NCBI RefSeq assembly: GCF_014633365.1
Contig: NC_068338.1
Coordinates: forward strand, 19,044,616 to 19,108,615
Origin: Diospyros lotus
Taxonomy: Eukaryota; Streptophyta; Magnoliopsida; Ericales; Ebenaceae
DNA: 64,000 nucleotides
Direction: 5' to 3'
Shown here: in pieces, positions 47,620 to 59,649 of the stretch
Numbering within the stretch: position 1 is the first letter of the stretch
Layout: each line of letters opens with the position of its first letter
The notes under the pieces: generated by a model
The model's input: the letters and a program-made list of their open reading frames with translations, nothing else
What the model was told of the DNA's origin: nothing
Database searches by the model: none
Program-made: the position numbers and the translations under genes

Positions 47620-47965
47620 GAGTAGCAAAATTTTGCGGTTTTCTAAGTAATGTTATAAAAAATATTGTGAAATAAAGAGATGATTATGAGTAGTACATTT
47701 GTATTGGTGATACTATCGACTATTCTTGATATATGTGGCCGACGATAGAGAGCTACAACAGGATATTCTGTACAAAAAAACCAATATGCTCGATAGGCAT
47801 TATTTGTGTAAGTGATGCAATCGATATGTTTACAAAAGGATTAATGATAATGCTCGACTAAGAAATAAAAGTCATTACTCTTATGAGTTATTAGCCAGAT
47901 ATTTTAGTAGGTAAGAAGGTAAAAAAAAAAAAATCAAGGACGAAATTTCTTTAAGGGGGAGAGAA
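47620..47965 (+). promoter_or_regulatory. 3' untranslated region and polypurine tract
   Basis: About 330 non-coding bases, then AAGGGGGAGAGAA (47953-47965) immediately before the LTR start TGTAATACCC. Confidence 0.8.
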
Positions 47966-49870
47966 TGTAATACCCAAGAACTTTGGGTTATTATTTTAAT
48001 GGAAAAATAGAAATTCGGAGAAAAATGGTATTTGGAAAGCCTGAAAAATTTATCGAATCAGTCGAAGGGAAGACCCGAAAGCTTAAATGTCTAAGGAAAA
48101 AGGAACGCCTTTAACGAGCATATCGAGACAGGATTTTCAAGACCGAAAGGAATCGAATCAAAAACGATTTTTGGTACAGCAAAAATGCAACTGCCATTTA
48201 GGCTGCAAAAATTGAATCCTTAAGAGAGACTTCCGGGAAGTCAACAAAAGCTTGAGGGGGCTTCGGTTTTTCATAAAGAACAACCCTTCAGTGGTTTAAG
48301 GAGGAAACGGAGAGGTTTAAAGCCAAAACAAAGATTCAGGCCTAAATGTAGTTCCCTAAAATTTCCAAAGGGAGGTCAAAACGATTTTTTTGGGGAATCT
48401 TCAGGTCAAACAGATGTTTTAGGACTTGAGGGTCTCAAATAAAATATTGAAAAGTTTAGGGGCTAAGTAAAAAGGGCTAAAAAGGTAAAGACCGAAAGTT
48501 GAGGGGCCAAAATGCAAAAAAACTCAAAGATGGAAACAATGGGAAACCGACCAGGCCACGAGGGGCGCCGAAAGCTTCTGGGTTGCATGGGCAATGGTCA
48601 AGGAGGGCCAAGGGGTGATGACAAGCCGACAATGGCCGCTGGAGTGGCCAAATTTTCGAGAAAATTGGCCACCGGAGGTGCAAAAATCTCAATTTTCTGG
48701 TGTGCTGTTGCCGAGGAAGATGATCGGCGCATGAAGCTCACATGCCAGTCTCACTCGCCCTATCAGGCGCTGACGCGTGCGGGCGCGTGGGACCTTGTTA
48801 ATTTTTTATTTTTTTTAATATTTTTGAAAAATTATTTTAGGATGTTCTGTGAAAAAAGATTTGGAAAAAAATTGAGGTAGGTATTTATTTTGGTTTTTTA
48901 GAGAGAAATAATTAAAGAAAAATAGAGAAAAATGCAAGAAAATTAAAGAAAAATAGGTTTTATTGATTATTTAAATAAATATCTTGCCTAGGGTGCCTTT
49001 GGACTTGAGGTGAAACATTTGGTATGAATTTCAAAGTTGGCACACAAATCGAGGTAGTTTGCACTCTTTTCGAGGCATCTCAATTTTTGTGAAATGTGAG
49101 TGGTTTTATCCCCATAACCCATATAACCCATATTCGATATGATTACATTTCTATGTATGATAATTACATATGTTATGATCAATTTCGTCATATTGGTTCA
49201 TATACTGTAGCATGAAAAGTTGTGATAATCACAAGGCATGATATTATCGTCATATTGAAACTCGTGCATGGGGTTGGGATATCGCCCTAAGAGTGTAGCC
49301 GTAATTCTCAGAAGGCAATTAATGGAACAACGTTAGGGTTATCTTGTAAAGGTTCAAGATTTTACCTAGGGTTTCGTGCCAGGCTGGTAGGCCAGGGAAG
49401 TTACACTAAGGGTATCTGCTTATAAATGTCCATGCATCATTCATTCATTTATACTTGTCTAACCCTCACTTAGAAGATTTTATCTTTTAATATTGGACTA
49501 TGTACCTGGAATATTCCACATTCCTGGCGAGGCAAGCGACCAGAAAGGCAAGAATGTGATCGAGGCCTGATCGTGATAGAAATTTTGTGGGTCCCATGTG
49601 GGGATAGACCATATGTTTCATTCGGCTCTATTATTTAGATTTTAAATAAATGTGTTGGGTAAATGATATTGATGAACCCAGGTTATGTATTTGAGATTTC
49701 ATGTAGGTTATGATCTTGCTTCCGCTTATGTTTAAATTGTATCATTCCTTTATTATGTTTGGGAGTGTTATTAAATAAAAGTTATGTTGAGGATTTATTG
49801 CTAGTTTATGGTAAAAAAAGAAAAAAAAAATCCTAGCATATATTAATGCCCTAGAAGGCGGGGTGTTACA
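47966..49870 (+). repeat. 3' LTR of the Tekay/Del-like element
   Basis: 1905 bp, TGTAATACCC to GGGGTGTTACA. Bases 48676-49870 match the 5' LTR. The first ~650 bases do not; they instead resemble the LTRs at 26.7 and 34.5-37.2 kb (TTTTTGGTACAGC, GTCAACAAAAGCTTGAG, CAACCCTTCAGTGG). Confidence 0.82.
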
Positions 49871-50797
49871 GGGGAAGACAATCCCAATGGAAAATAATTG
49901 GGGTGATTCAAAGCTAGATTATAAGGGAATATAACTGAGTGTATATATGTATGTGTATATATATATATATGAACAGTAAATTTACAAGGATGAAGAAGAA
50001 GATTAGTTCAACTAATCATCTAAATGCATACTCTTATGATTAAAAGAACTCTCGAATGGAAGAATGAAATGAACATAAAAGAGTGGTGTGAGGAGAAAAA
50101 CTTGCCTGATGAGACTCCTCCATTGAAGCTCTAGTCGTCGACAACAAAAATGGGTGAATAAGAAGAAGAAGATAAAAGCAAAAAAAGAACATGGAGAAGA
50201 AGGAGGTGAAATAGAAGAAGATGAAGGCATAGAGTAAATGAGGAAAGAGAAATGGAACAGTAAGGAAAGAAGAAGATGATACGCACTAGAATTCTGAGAT
50301 TTGTACACGGAACAGGTTTGCACGCCAACTTTGAAAATTAGCAAATTGCCCTTCCTTTCATATTAGAGACAAAAATATCTAGGGGCATTAATGACAAATG
50401 TTGACTTAATTCATTTATTTATTTTTCCAATTTCTTATTACACCACTAATTTCATTATTTTCAAATTATTTATCAACATGGGCCTAAGCCCAAATCACAT
50501 ATACCCCATATATATACCAAGCCCACTAGGCTTAATTTCCCACCCGGGACAAACCTGTGACCTCATTAACTAACTAATTGCAGCCCATTACATTATTTCC
50601 AATTTCTTTTTAATTTTACCCCTACACTTATTTTCACGATCATCTGAACCATAAAAAAAATTATATAGTCTAAGAATTCTTTCTATGCCTTCAAAGCAGG
50701 TTATCATTAAATATTAAGATACTTAAACCAACATTTAAAATACCATTAAACTGACATTAAGTAATAAAACACCTAGACCCACTTTAGAGTCGTTACA
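49871..50797 (-). repeat. Gypsy LTR-like fragment (- orientation)
   Basis: Its right end, ...GAGTCGTTACA on the + strand, reads TGTAACGACTC on the - strand, a typical gypsy LTR start. The left side is cut by the 3' LTR end at 49870. A TA microsatellite lies near 49940-49970. Its other half is not identified. Confidence 0.4.
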
Positions 50798-51419
50798 ATT
50801 AGATAGTGACATATAATATTGTTATAAAATATAAGACACAATGTCATCCATATATTATGATTTTTAAACTTTTTAACTTAACAAAAAATTCTTCTATTTA
50901 TAGAGGAAAATAGATTGACAAGATAACTCTTAAACTCATTTCCATATAATGTAATCCCTCTATATTGTTTCATTTTTATGATTTTTGAAATTTAAAATAA
51001 TGAAAATTTTAATAATATTATGGTTTAATATTGCTAAAATTAAACCATTTAATAAATATTACAAATAATTAATATTACAAATATTATACATTTATTATAT
51101 TTTTTATTTTATGCACATGAAATGTATTAATTATTATACACATTTAATAATTAATTATTATACATTTATTATATTTTTTTTATTTTATGCTCATAAAATA
51201 TATTAATTGATATATTTAGAATTTAACAATATTATGGTATTTAAACTTAATATATTTATTTAAATTTTATAAATTAATTTTTTTGTATTCATCTCATGTT
51301 TAAATGTATATTTAATTTCTTATAAAATTTAAATATTTATAAATTAATTGAATAAAAATAAAAAATAAAAAATTAAAGTTAGCGATAGATTGAATTTTAA
51401 ATTTTTTTTGTTATTTAAA
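50798..51419. other. AT-rich sequence, nothing recognised
   Basis: Runs of TTAATTATTATACATTTATT are repeated near 51060-51170. No coding. Confidence 0.4.
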
Positions 51420-51636
51420 CTAATATTAAATTTAAATTTTATTATTATTAAAATTTAGCGACGGAAGTAACTTTTCGTCGCTAATTTTTAATTTTTTTAC
51501 AACGTAATTTTTTTCCGTCGCTAAATTCTGTTGCTAATCCTCACAAAAAAAAAAAAAAATCGCAATCCATCGCAAAATAGCAAGGGAAATTTTTGTTGCT
51601 AAAAATTCATCGCTAAATCCTGAATTTCTTGTAGTG
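51420..51636. mobile_element. CACTA element right-end fragment
   Basis: Ends TTTCTTGTAGTG at 51636 (inverted CACTACAAGAAA). Carries TTTAGCGACGG, CGTCGCTAA and CCGTCGCTAAA subterminal units. A matching left terminus was not found. Confidence 0.6.
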
Positions 51637-53500
51637 GAGGAGAGAAAACTAGTGAAGGGAAGAACAAGTTTGTCATTAAAGTGACCAAATAGAGGTTGGA
51701 AAGGTAGGAAGAATGAGCAAGACCTTCTCCAAAGAGACCCTAAGGTGAGGTTCTCTCACCCACAAACTCTTACCTTGTGGCATTTTTTATGTTGCATCAG
51801 AAATTGATTTTGGAAATGTACTATGTTCAACTTTTCATTTGCATCCATAATCATCTATGGCAATACTATTTTACTTTACGTTGCTTAGGCCTGAGATGAT
51901 ATGGTCAAGGGGCACTTAAGGCATCAATTGAGAAAGATCTTGAAAAGATGCTGACATGCTCACAAGTGACATCCCAAAGTAGAAACTTGCATTCTTTTTC
52001 ATTCACACATTTCATCTTCTAATTAACTTGGGTTTCATCTTCTAAAATATTCAAACGTTCCAACTAAGGCAAGTGGTTCAAAAGGAAAAAAAGTTCTTGA
52101 AGTGTTGGTTTTGGAAGCTTCGTTATTTTTGTTGCATATATGTTATGTTTTGTAAATGTTATACGTGTTTTTATATGATGGACTAGAAGCATGTATAGGT
52201 TTTATTTTAGTGATATCAAGTGTATCAAACATGTTAATCGTATTGTACGAACTAAGTTTTTTTTTTTTTTTTAATACACCTCATTTTATTTTGGTGTAAA
52301 CAAACAACTTTTACATTTACAATAAGGGAGGTCCCTTTCCATGAAAGAACCCCCACAATTGGGGGAAATGGGGGATCTAGGTAGTGAGTAGCCACTGTTT
52401 GTTGTAGTCTAAGGGGTTGCCTTGGGTAGCCCCCTTACACCATTTGGGATGGCTTGGAAGCCATTCCCTGTTAACCTTTTTTCTCCCATGTGTGTATGGA
52501 TCTCTCTCTGACTGTTATCGCTCCTAGTCGCCTAGTCACTATCAGTCTTCGCCTTCTCTGCCATTGTCGTTGTCGAGCTTCTTTGATACATCTTCCCTAC
52601 CATTGTTGTTAACGACCCTATAGCTTTCGCTATTGCCAACATTTTGCCTCCTGCCATTTTCATCGATTGTCATTGCCAACCTAATACCGTTGCCCAGTAC
52701 TTCCTCCATTGTTGGTTGTTTCAAGCAACTCAAATCCTTGCCTAGATTCGGATATGGTTCGACCAGACCCATTGGCCCACTCCAGATTCAACAGCCCAAA
52801 TCCAGATTTATTTTTGCCCAGATCTAGTATTCTAGTTTGTTTTCTATTGAGATTTTATTTATTGATAGTTTGAAATTATTTAGGGTTATTTGATCTTCCT
52901 ATTAACTACCTCGAAGTATGATATTCAATTATTAGATTGGAATATTTGATTCTCATTATGGCAGTAGTTTAAGATAGGTGCAATTTTGGACGGATGGATT
53001 TAGATGAAGGTGGAGTCCTCAAGGGGGATTTATATTGATGAATGTGAAGCCATTAAAGTTGGTAAATATATGTTGAATCTAATCTCGTTACCTATGCTTT
53101 AAGTGTATCTAAAGATATCCACTACAATAAACTGTGTGTGAATTTAGGTGGTATTTCTCATGGTATAGATTTGGTTGGTATTCATAAAGGAAATTAACTC
53201 TCTATGATTTTGTTGGAAGAAAGAATTTTGGATAATTTCATATTTGAATTTTGTGTTAAGGTGGAGTTTGTTATAATTATGACTCGGAATTCAAATTTAT
53301 TTGTGATTGGGATTCCTAATTTGACGGTGATTGAGACCTTGAATTTGACTGTGATTAGAATTTTGTCAAATTCAATTTTAACTAGAATTTATCTCATATG
53401 AAGAAATATACTCATGAATCATCTTTTGATCAGAACATAATTTCCTATGTACATTTATAGATGATTTTAGGTTTATAAATAGGTAACTAATGCTTTAGAA
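51637..53500. other. Intergenic, nothing recognised
   Basis: Mixed composition with a T run near 52258-52273. Short open frames have no domain signals. ACGGTGATTGAGACC.../ACTGTGATTAGAATT... phrases recur near 53323-53360. Confidence 0.35.
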
Positions 53501-53503
53501 TTA

Positions 53504-54739
53504 CACTACAAAAAAATTAGTATTTAGCGACGATTTTTTTTGTATTTTGATACGGTTAACGTAATTTAGCGACGGTTTTCAAAACCACTGCTAAATCAGG
53601 TGTCGCGAAGCATTTAGTGGCATTTTTCAGCAACCGCTGGAATAACCGTCGCTAAATGCTATTTTTTGTGACAGTTTGTAAACCGCCGCTAACTAAGTGG
53701 TTTAGCGGCGGTTTTGAAACCGCTGCAAAAAAATTACAAAATATTGAATTTTCAAAAAAATTCAAAATCTTTGAATTTTAGTGGCAGTTTTAAAACCATC
53801 ACTATTTACCACACCAGTGCATAAGCAAGTCTGATCGCCCATCCGCTCGCTAGAGCAGGCCCGCATGCCTGTGCCTGGCCTTTCTTGTGGGCGCAGGCTC
53901 GAACACCTATGCCTGGCCTCCTCGAGCGCACCACGTGGCCGCATGTTCGTGTGCCATGTGGCCATGCTAGAAATTTAATTTTTCAGCCTCTCCTTTTTTT
54001 TGATTCGAATCCGCAACCTCCTACTCGTGTGCGCGCGAAACTAGCTGATCTGTGAAGTCTACTTATTAATTATTCGCGCATATAATTTATATACTAAACC
54101 AATCACATTTTCAAGAATTATATTCTCTATTTTTTTAATATAAATTGAAAAACATAAATTAATGGATTATTTTTTAAAAAGATAATGGAATAAATTTTAA
54201 ATAAATTAATTAGATTAAATAAAATAAATTAATTGATTAAAAAATAAAATAAAGATTTTATATATTTTTAAAAAATTGTTAAAATTTTGCTGCCTGTTTT
54301 TTATTTTTTAAAAATTAATTTTTTAATGAATTTTATTTTTAATTATTTAATTATTTTTGAATTTAGCGGCAGTTTTTAAACCGCTAAATTGATTAAAAAA
54401 TTATATTTTACGGCGGTTTTAAAAAATTGTTGCAAATATTAATTTAATTTTTATTTAATTATTTAATTATTTTTAAAATTTAGCGACGATTTCTAAAACC
54501 GCCTCTAAATTTAATTATTTAATATTTTTTAAATATTTGCATTGATTTTTTAAAATTGTCAAAATATTAATTAAATTTTATTTAATTATTTAATTTTATT
54601 TAAATTTAGCAGTGGTTTATGAAAAATTACCACAAAATTTAATTTAATTTTTTAATTAATTATTTATTTTCTGAATTTAGCGGCGATTTTAGAAATTGTC
54701 GCAAAAAAATTACCTTCAAAAATCAATTTTTTTGTAGTG
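53504..54739. mobile_element. Non-autonomous CACTA transposon, complete
   Basis: Identical 15-bp terminal inverted repeats CACTACAAAAAAATT at both ends and a perfect 3-bp target duplication TTA (53501-53503, 54740-54742). Both sides are filled with TTTAGCGACGG(T)TTT / AAACCGCCGCTAAA-type subterminal repeats in both orientations, the sort of sites CACTA transposases bind. 1236 bp with no transposase. 53810-53960 is GC-richer. Confidence 0.9.
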
Positions 54740-54742
54740 TTA

Positions 54743-55335
54743 GTTGCAATAATACCACTTTTGTAGTAGCAATATTATTATTATTGTATCAATATCATCA
54801 TAATAATATTTTGTTGCTTTTGCCCATAATTTTTCTCGATTTGGGTTTTCTATATTAAATTTTGTGTTCATGTATGTGGTTGATGGTTTGATCGTAATTT
54901 GTTTTTGATCCAATTTCATAATAATTTTACTTTTACGTAATTTTTCAAAGTAAAAATTATTGACCAATTTTTATAAACTATTGACCCATCTATTTTGCAT
55001 ACTCTCAGTTACTTGTTATTGATTGTTATTGCACCATTTCCAGTTGAAAGTTTTATAGATTGTTAACCAATTTTTATAAATTGTCGATCGACCCTATTAA
55101 AAGGAATTTGATCGATTATTCAAATTAATCCATTGATTTTGTTGCAAAAATTCCAATGACTAACTGTAATTGATTTTTGTAGGTTGAATTTCTCAATCTT
55201 TTGGCTCCAACAGTTATATTTATTGAGAGGGACCTAGAAGACTATTTGAAGTTCAAAATAGTTAAATAATTGAGTTTTCAAGTTTATATATTCTCTAATT
55301 TCTTTTGCTTCATTGTTCTTCACTTTCATTTTTCT

Positions 55336-55373
<38 letters not shown>

Positions 55374-55546
55374 CTTGTTCTAGATTGATTTTAAATAGAC
55401 TGGTGTGAGATTTGAATATCTTGTTTTGTATCTTTCATAGCTGGTTGCCTTAGAAGAATTAACTTAGAACCTAGTTGATGTAAAAGTTGTGGTTTGTAAC
55501 TTAAGATTTTACAATAAATTTAAAAATCTCTAATAAGGGGTTAGGA
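54743..55546. other. Intergenic with long poly-T
   Basis: A T run of about 27 at 55344-55370; otherwise AT-rich without recognised features. Confidence 0.45.
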
Positions 55547-55555
55547 TAGTAAATG

Positions 55556-55892
55556 GAGTCTTACTACAGAGCCCGAGAGCCTTACAGAGGGCATTACAGA
55601 AAGGGGGCAAAAAGATAAAATTGCCCCCTCAAGCTTTGCAAATTTGCAAAGCATCGCCCTTATCCTTGCCCTGCTCTCTGCTGCAGTGAAGCAAGGCGAG
55701 GAAAGGCGGCCATGGCAGAAAGGCAACGGAGGCAAGGCGAGGCGAGGTGGCGGCCATGGCAGAGGAGATGCACCAGAGCAGGGGGGAATCCATGGGAGAG
55801 GGAGGGAGAAAGCAAGCGTGGGGGCAAAATCAACTTTTTGCCCCCCTTCAGTAAAGCCGTCGATAAGCCTGTCGGGCTTTCTAACATTTTCC
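55556..55892. mobile_element. Mutator-like MITE with GC-rich interior
   Basis: Flanked by a perfect 9-bp direct repeat TAGTAAATG (55547-55555, 55893-55901). Imperfect inverted ends: left ...AGAGCCCGAGAGCCTTACAG, right reversed ...AGAAAGCCCGACAGGCTTAT. The inside has GGGGGCAAAAAG / TTTTTGCCCCCC inverted pairs and a GC-rich core with GCGGCCATGGCAG repeated. The 337-bp size and 9-bp duplication fit a MULE MITE. Confidence 0.65.
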
Positions 55893-55924
55893 TAGTAAAT
55901 GTAGGCTACATTAAGTCGAATCAC

Positions 55925-56339
55925 GTGTAAATCACACCAAAAATCACTAAATTTTAGTGTATTTTTCATTTTGGTCACTAAATTTTAATTTTTTCCGATG
56001 TGATCACAAAAGTTTAAAAAGTTTTGCAATGTGGTCACATGTAAGATTTTTCAGCTACTCTATAGCCAGAGTGGGTGATGTGGCGCTGATATGGCAAATA
56101 ATAAAAATATTGTCTAATAATATTTTAATATAATATTATTATATATTGATACGTGACATATTCTAATTGGTTGTCATTGCACAATAATTTTTATTATTTG
56201 CTACATTAGCCGAAAAATCTTATATTTGACCACATTGTAAAATTTTTTAAATTTCTGTAATCATATTGCAAAGAATTAAAGTTTAGTGACTAAAATGAAA
56301 AACACACCAAAATTTAGTAATTTTTGGTGTGATTTACCC
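55925..56339. mobile_element. Mutator-like MITE with long inverted repeats
   Basis: The terminal inverted repeat extends for roughly 150 bp: left GTGTAAATCACACCAAAAAT, right reversed GGGTAAATCACACCAAAAAT. It is flanked by the perfect 10-bp direct repeat GTCGAATCAC (55915-55924, 56340-56349). No coding capacity. It would fold into a strong hairpin. Confidence 0.85.
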
Positions 56340-56349
56340 GTCGAATCAC

Positions 56350-58028
56350 TCTAAAGTCTTTATCTCTTTTGCATATTTTAATTCCTATCTTTTTGTCTTT
56401 AATTCATTGTGTTCCTGTTTTTCTTTAAAATCTTTTCAAACTTTTGAAAGTTATTAAACAACCAATTCAACTCTTCATTTGAGTGTGTAGTGCCATTATA
56501 TTACACAAACCTAATAGAGAAGTCATAGACTTCAAAAAGTCAAATATCTATAAATCTCATGTTGTTTGTGGTTGATCTTTTATTGCTATTTTGAGAATTT
56601 TAAGATTCAACATATATAAGATATTAAAAATCTATTAAAAATTTGAACTCTTAAAAAATGTTTAAAATTTGGAAAACCTAATTCAACCTGCTTTTTGGGT
56701 TATTTTCTAGGCAACAACAGATAGTAATAATTGTATTACCATAACTACAATCATATATAGAGATTAGAGACTTGAATAAGTGATATAGAGAGGAGAAAAT
56801 TTCGCTGATATCCTTCAAGTTTAGGATAATTACAATAAGTATCTTTGAGATTTAAAAAAAAATACGAGTATCTATGAGATTTAATATTATATTGCAATTT
56901 TTGCCTATACTTACTTAACCCTCATTAAACATTAAAAAATAATCAAAATACCTATATATATTTAAAGACTTTTTTCTCATTTTTATTTTTATTTTTCTCT
57001 CTTCTCGATTTTCTCATTTTTTTTCTTTTTTCTCTTGGTTGACAATGACGATAGTGGCAATGATGATAGCGATGGCAGTAGCAAAAATGAGAAAGATTCC
57101 TCTCCCTTTCTCTAAGGCTTCGACTATGTTAAAACCTTTTTTTTCTTTTTTTGCTTTTTTATTTTTTTTTCTCTTCCCAAATTTCTTATTTCTTTATCTT
57201 TTTCTCTTAGTTGACAATAATGATGACGGCAATGGTGACAACCACTGTGGCAACGACGATGATAAACATTTCTTACCCTTTTTTTCAAGCTTCAATCATG
57301 TTAACAATTTTTTTCAAATTTAAGGTTTGGACAATGAAACAGTGGCAATAGTTCTATAAAGACAACGACAGTAAACTTTTTTATTTCTTTCTTTCTTTTT
57401 TGCGATGAATTTAAGTTCATCGTCATTTCAAATTTGGTTGATTGTTCCAAATCTAGAATGATCTGAATGGTGGGATAATATGATGGTTTGATGATGATAG
57501 TTTTACAGAGATAGTGAAGACATAAATATCTCTCTGCAATGAATTTGTGTTCATTGTGGATAAATCAAAGTGAGTTGAGTTTATTTGCGATGAACACATA
57601 TCTAGTTTAGGTTTTTCATCATCATCGTATGTCTTTTTCTCTTTATTGCGCTAAACCTAGTTATCAGGATTCATTTGTGATAAACCCAGATATGGCCTAC
57701 ATGCATAATTTCTTTCTTTTGAATGGCTTCTATTAATTGTTAGTTCTTCGTTAATTTTTAATTTTTTAAATCAAAAGAGTGAGGAGTTTGAAAGAGAAAG
57801 AGATGAAAGATAAAATGGTCATCTAGTATTTTGTTTAACAACAAGAGTGATTATTGATGTTTCTTAAAAGTTAGAGGTTTTTTTGCAATTTCACCAAATT
57901 ATAATTTACTCTACAAGGAACCCTTGTATTTTTGAGTTTTTTTTTGTTCTTACAATAATTAATAACTATTAAATGCAAAATAATAAGAAAAATAAATTAA
58001 GGCATGAAGAGGCGCCTCAATTCTTCTA
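56350..58028. other. 3' flank of the ascorbate oxidase gene
   Basis: Non-coding. A direct duplication of about 110 bp (57031-57145 and 57204-57315) carries GTTGACAAT...GATGATAGCG-type sequence and T-rich tracts. Small + strand open frames here are derived from that repeat. No clear poly(A) signal is assigned for the - strand gene. Confidence 0.45.
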
Positions 58029-58994
58029 TCAATCACGATTGTTATCATTATCCATAAGCATCTTGCCTGTCAATCCACATCCAAGACCCTGCTTCGGAAT
58101 CTTACCCAGGCGCCGCACGCCTTCTGCAAACACCACACCCATGCCCATATGCAGATGGGGCTCTATGTGGCAATGGAACGCCCAGACCCCTGGATTATCT
58201 GCCACGAACCTTAGCGCCGTCCACCCGTAAGGGAACACCACCACCGTGTTCTTCAATGGCGGATTCTTCAAGTTGAAACCCTTCTCATCCTCCTCTCTGA
58301 ACTTCCCCTCCCCATAACCCAAAACCCAGAAATAATGGCCGTGCAAGTGCCAGGGGTGGAGCTCGCTGGTGTTCGCCGCCAACGCGTTGGCGTTCTGGAG
58401 GATCACGTCCACTGTGCTGTTGGATCTCAGCGTGTAAACTCCGTTTCCGTAACTCGAGTTCTGGTTCTTGGCCGGCATCGTGATGTCGTACTCGCTGGGG
58501 AAATTCTCCGGCGGAGCTCTCTTTTCGAAGGCCTTGGTGAGGCGGTATCTGATCGAACCCAAGTAGGGAGTTTCCGGCAAGAGCAGGGAGACATTGTTGA
58601 GAGCCCATCGGATGTAGCCGTTGATGTAATTTTGGGTGTTGAGCAGCAGAATTCTGCGGTGGGAGGTTGCGGGAGGCGAGGGCGAGCCGGCAAGGGCTTG
58701 AACCTTGTTGGAGAAGAGCTTGCTGTGGGTGTGGTTGTTCCAGAGGGGAGGAACAGGTGGCGGTAGTGGCGGAAGATTGGATATGGAAGTTGTGGCGTAA
58801 TGCAATATGGTTAGGGCCGGTGGCGTCTTTGGCAGCCTCCCCCTTACTCCGATTGAAACCCAGTAGTTGGTTGAAGGGTCCTGATCGGTGGTGAAGAGCA
58901 CCGAGTAGCTCTCGCCGGAATAAATGTCCATGTCATCCGTCGTGAATGGCTGCACATAGTTGCCATCGGCTTCCACCACCGTCATCTTGTGGCC
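58029..58994 (-). CDS. Ascorbate oxidase, last exon (321 codons)
   Basis: Apoplastic multicopper oxidase that oxidises L-ascorbate while reducing O2 to water. The exon opens after a CAG acceptor (58995-58997), in phase 0, with [17 protein letters not shown] and ends at TGA 58029. Exon residue numbers: LLLNTQN 117-122; HPWHLHGH 213-220 (type 1 His plus type 2/3 His); [20 protein letters not shown] 254-273; [12 protein letters not shown] 274-285 with Cys275, His280 and Met285 completing the type 1 copper site. Spacing equals my recollection of the zucchini enzyme (ligands His445, Cys507, His512, Met517; offset 232). The C-terminus LGCGLTGKM is typical. The frame is intact and every C-terminal copper ligand is present, so the gene looks functional. 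FPYGW and the EPHLHMGM context separate it from laccase and SKU5-like proteins. Confidence 0.95.
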   Translation of the reverse strand, partial: GHKMTVVEADGNYVQPFTTDDMDIYSGESYSVLFTTDQDPSTNYWVSIGVRGRLPKTPPALTILHYATTSISNLPPLPPPVPPLWNNHTHSKLFSNKVQALAGSPSPPATSHRRILLLNTQNYINGYIRWALNNVSLLLPETPYLGSIRYRLTKAFEKRAPPENFPSEYDITMPAKNQNSSYGNGVYTLRSNSTVDVILQNANALAANTSELHPWHLHGHYFWVLGYGEGKFREEDEKGFNLKNPPLKNTVVVFPYGWTALRFVADNPGVWAFHCHIEPHLHMGMGVVFAEGVRRLGKIPKQGLGCGLTGKMLMDNDNNRD

Positions 58995-59244
58995 CTGCAT
59001 TTGTTGGAACATATGCGTAAACAATTAATGAAGTGTCAGCCCTTTGGGTAAGGTTCGAGGTTTTGAACCCAAACCCAAAAGAATTAGAAAAAATATATAA
59101 ATCAATTTAAATAACTTACTTTTGGGTTGATTATGAAATTTATCTAAACTCTTAAAACTCATAAAATTCTTCATCTGACTACTTAGCTTTTTACATATTA
59201 TTCTTTTGAATAACAATGTTTACTATTTCGAAATGGTACGTTTA

Positions 59245-59600
59245 AGATAGCGTTTGTTAAAACAAATAAGATAAATTTGTATTAAGATGAAGTTGAAATA
59301 TTTTTAGATTAAGATATAGAATTATTAAAATAAAATTAAGAAGTATTTCAAAATTCTTATTAATTTTTTTTAAAATATACTAAGTGACACATCTTTTATT
59401 TTATTTTTTATCTATAAAGATCAAGATAAATTTATTGGAGAGAGATAAATTTATTTGAAAAATTTCAAATAAAAAATTACATGACTTCTTTTTTAAGGGT
59501 CGCTAAATAAATTTAACAAATACATTAAAAATATTTTTGTCTAAAATATTTTTTATATCCCACTTTTTTCGATCTATATATTGGTTAACAAATACTATCT
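59245..59600. mobile_element. MITE in the intron
   Basis: Terminal inverted repeats: left AGATAGCGTTTGTTAA, right reversed AGATAGTATTTGTTAA. 356 bp, AT-rich. A target duplication is not clear, so the superfamily is left open. Confidence 0.55.
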
Positions 59601-59649
59601 AAATAAAACAACATGTCTAATTCGATTTTGCATTTATTATAACAATAAT

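Larger units (their letters stand above)
37167..49870 (+). mobile_element. Degenerate Tekay/Del-like Ty3/gypsy retrotransposon
   Basis: 5' LTR ending at 39560, primer site 39563, leader (split by a solo LTR), accessory ORF, gag with zinc knuckles, protease, RT, RNase H, integrase and a terminal chromodomain-like segment to 47619, polypurine tract 47953, 3' LTR 47966-49870. A chromodomain at the pol end and a tRNA-Met primer fit chromoviruses of the Tekay/Del type. Stops and frameshifts interrupt every domain. The left boundary is uncertain, because the 5' part of the 5' LTR does not match the 3' LTR. Confidence 0.82.

Noticed and set aside
51060..51200. CRISPR-like spaced repeats
   Set aside because: AT-rich imperfect repeats without regular spacers, in a plant nuclear context.
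58335..58894. Open frames on the + strand opposite the ascorbate oxidase exon
   Set aside because: Shadow frames of the strongly conserved - strand coding exon.
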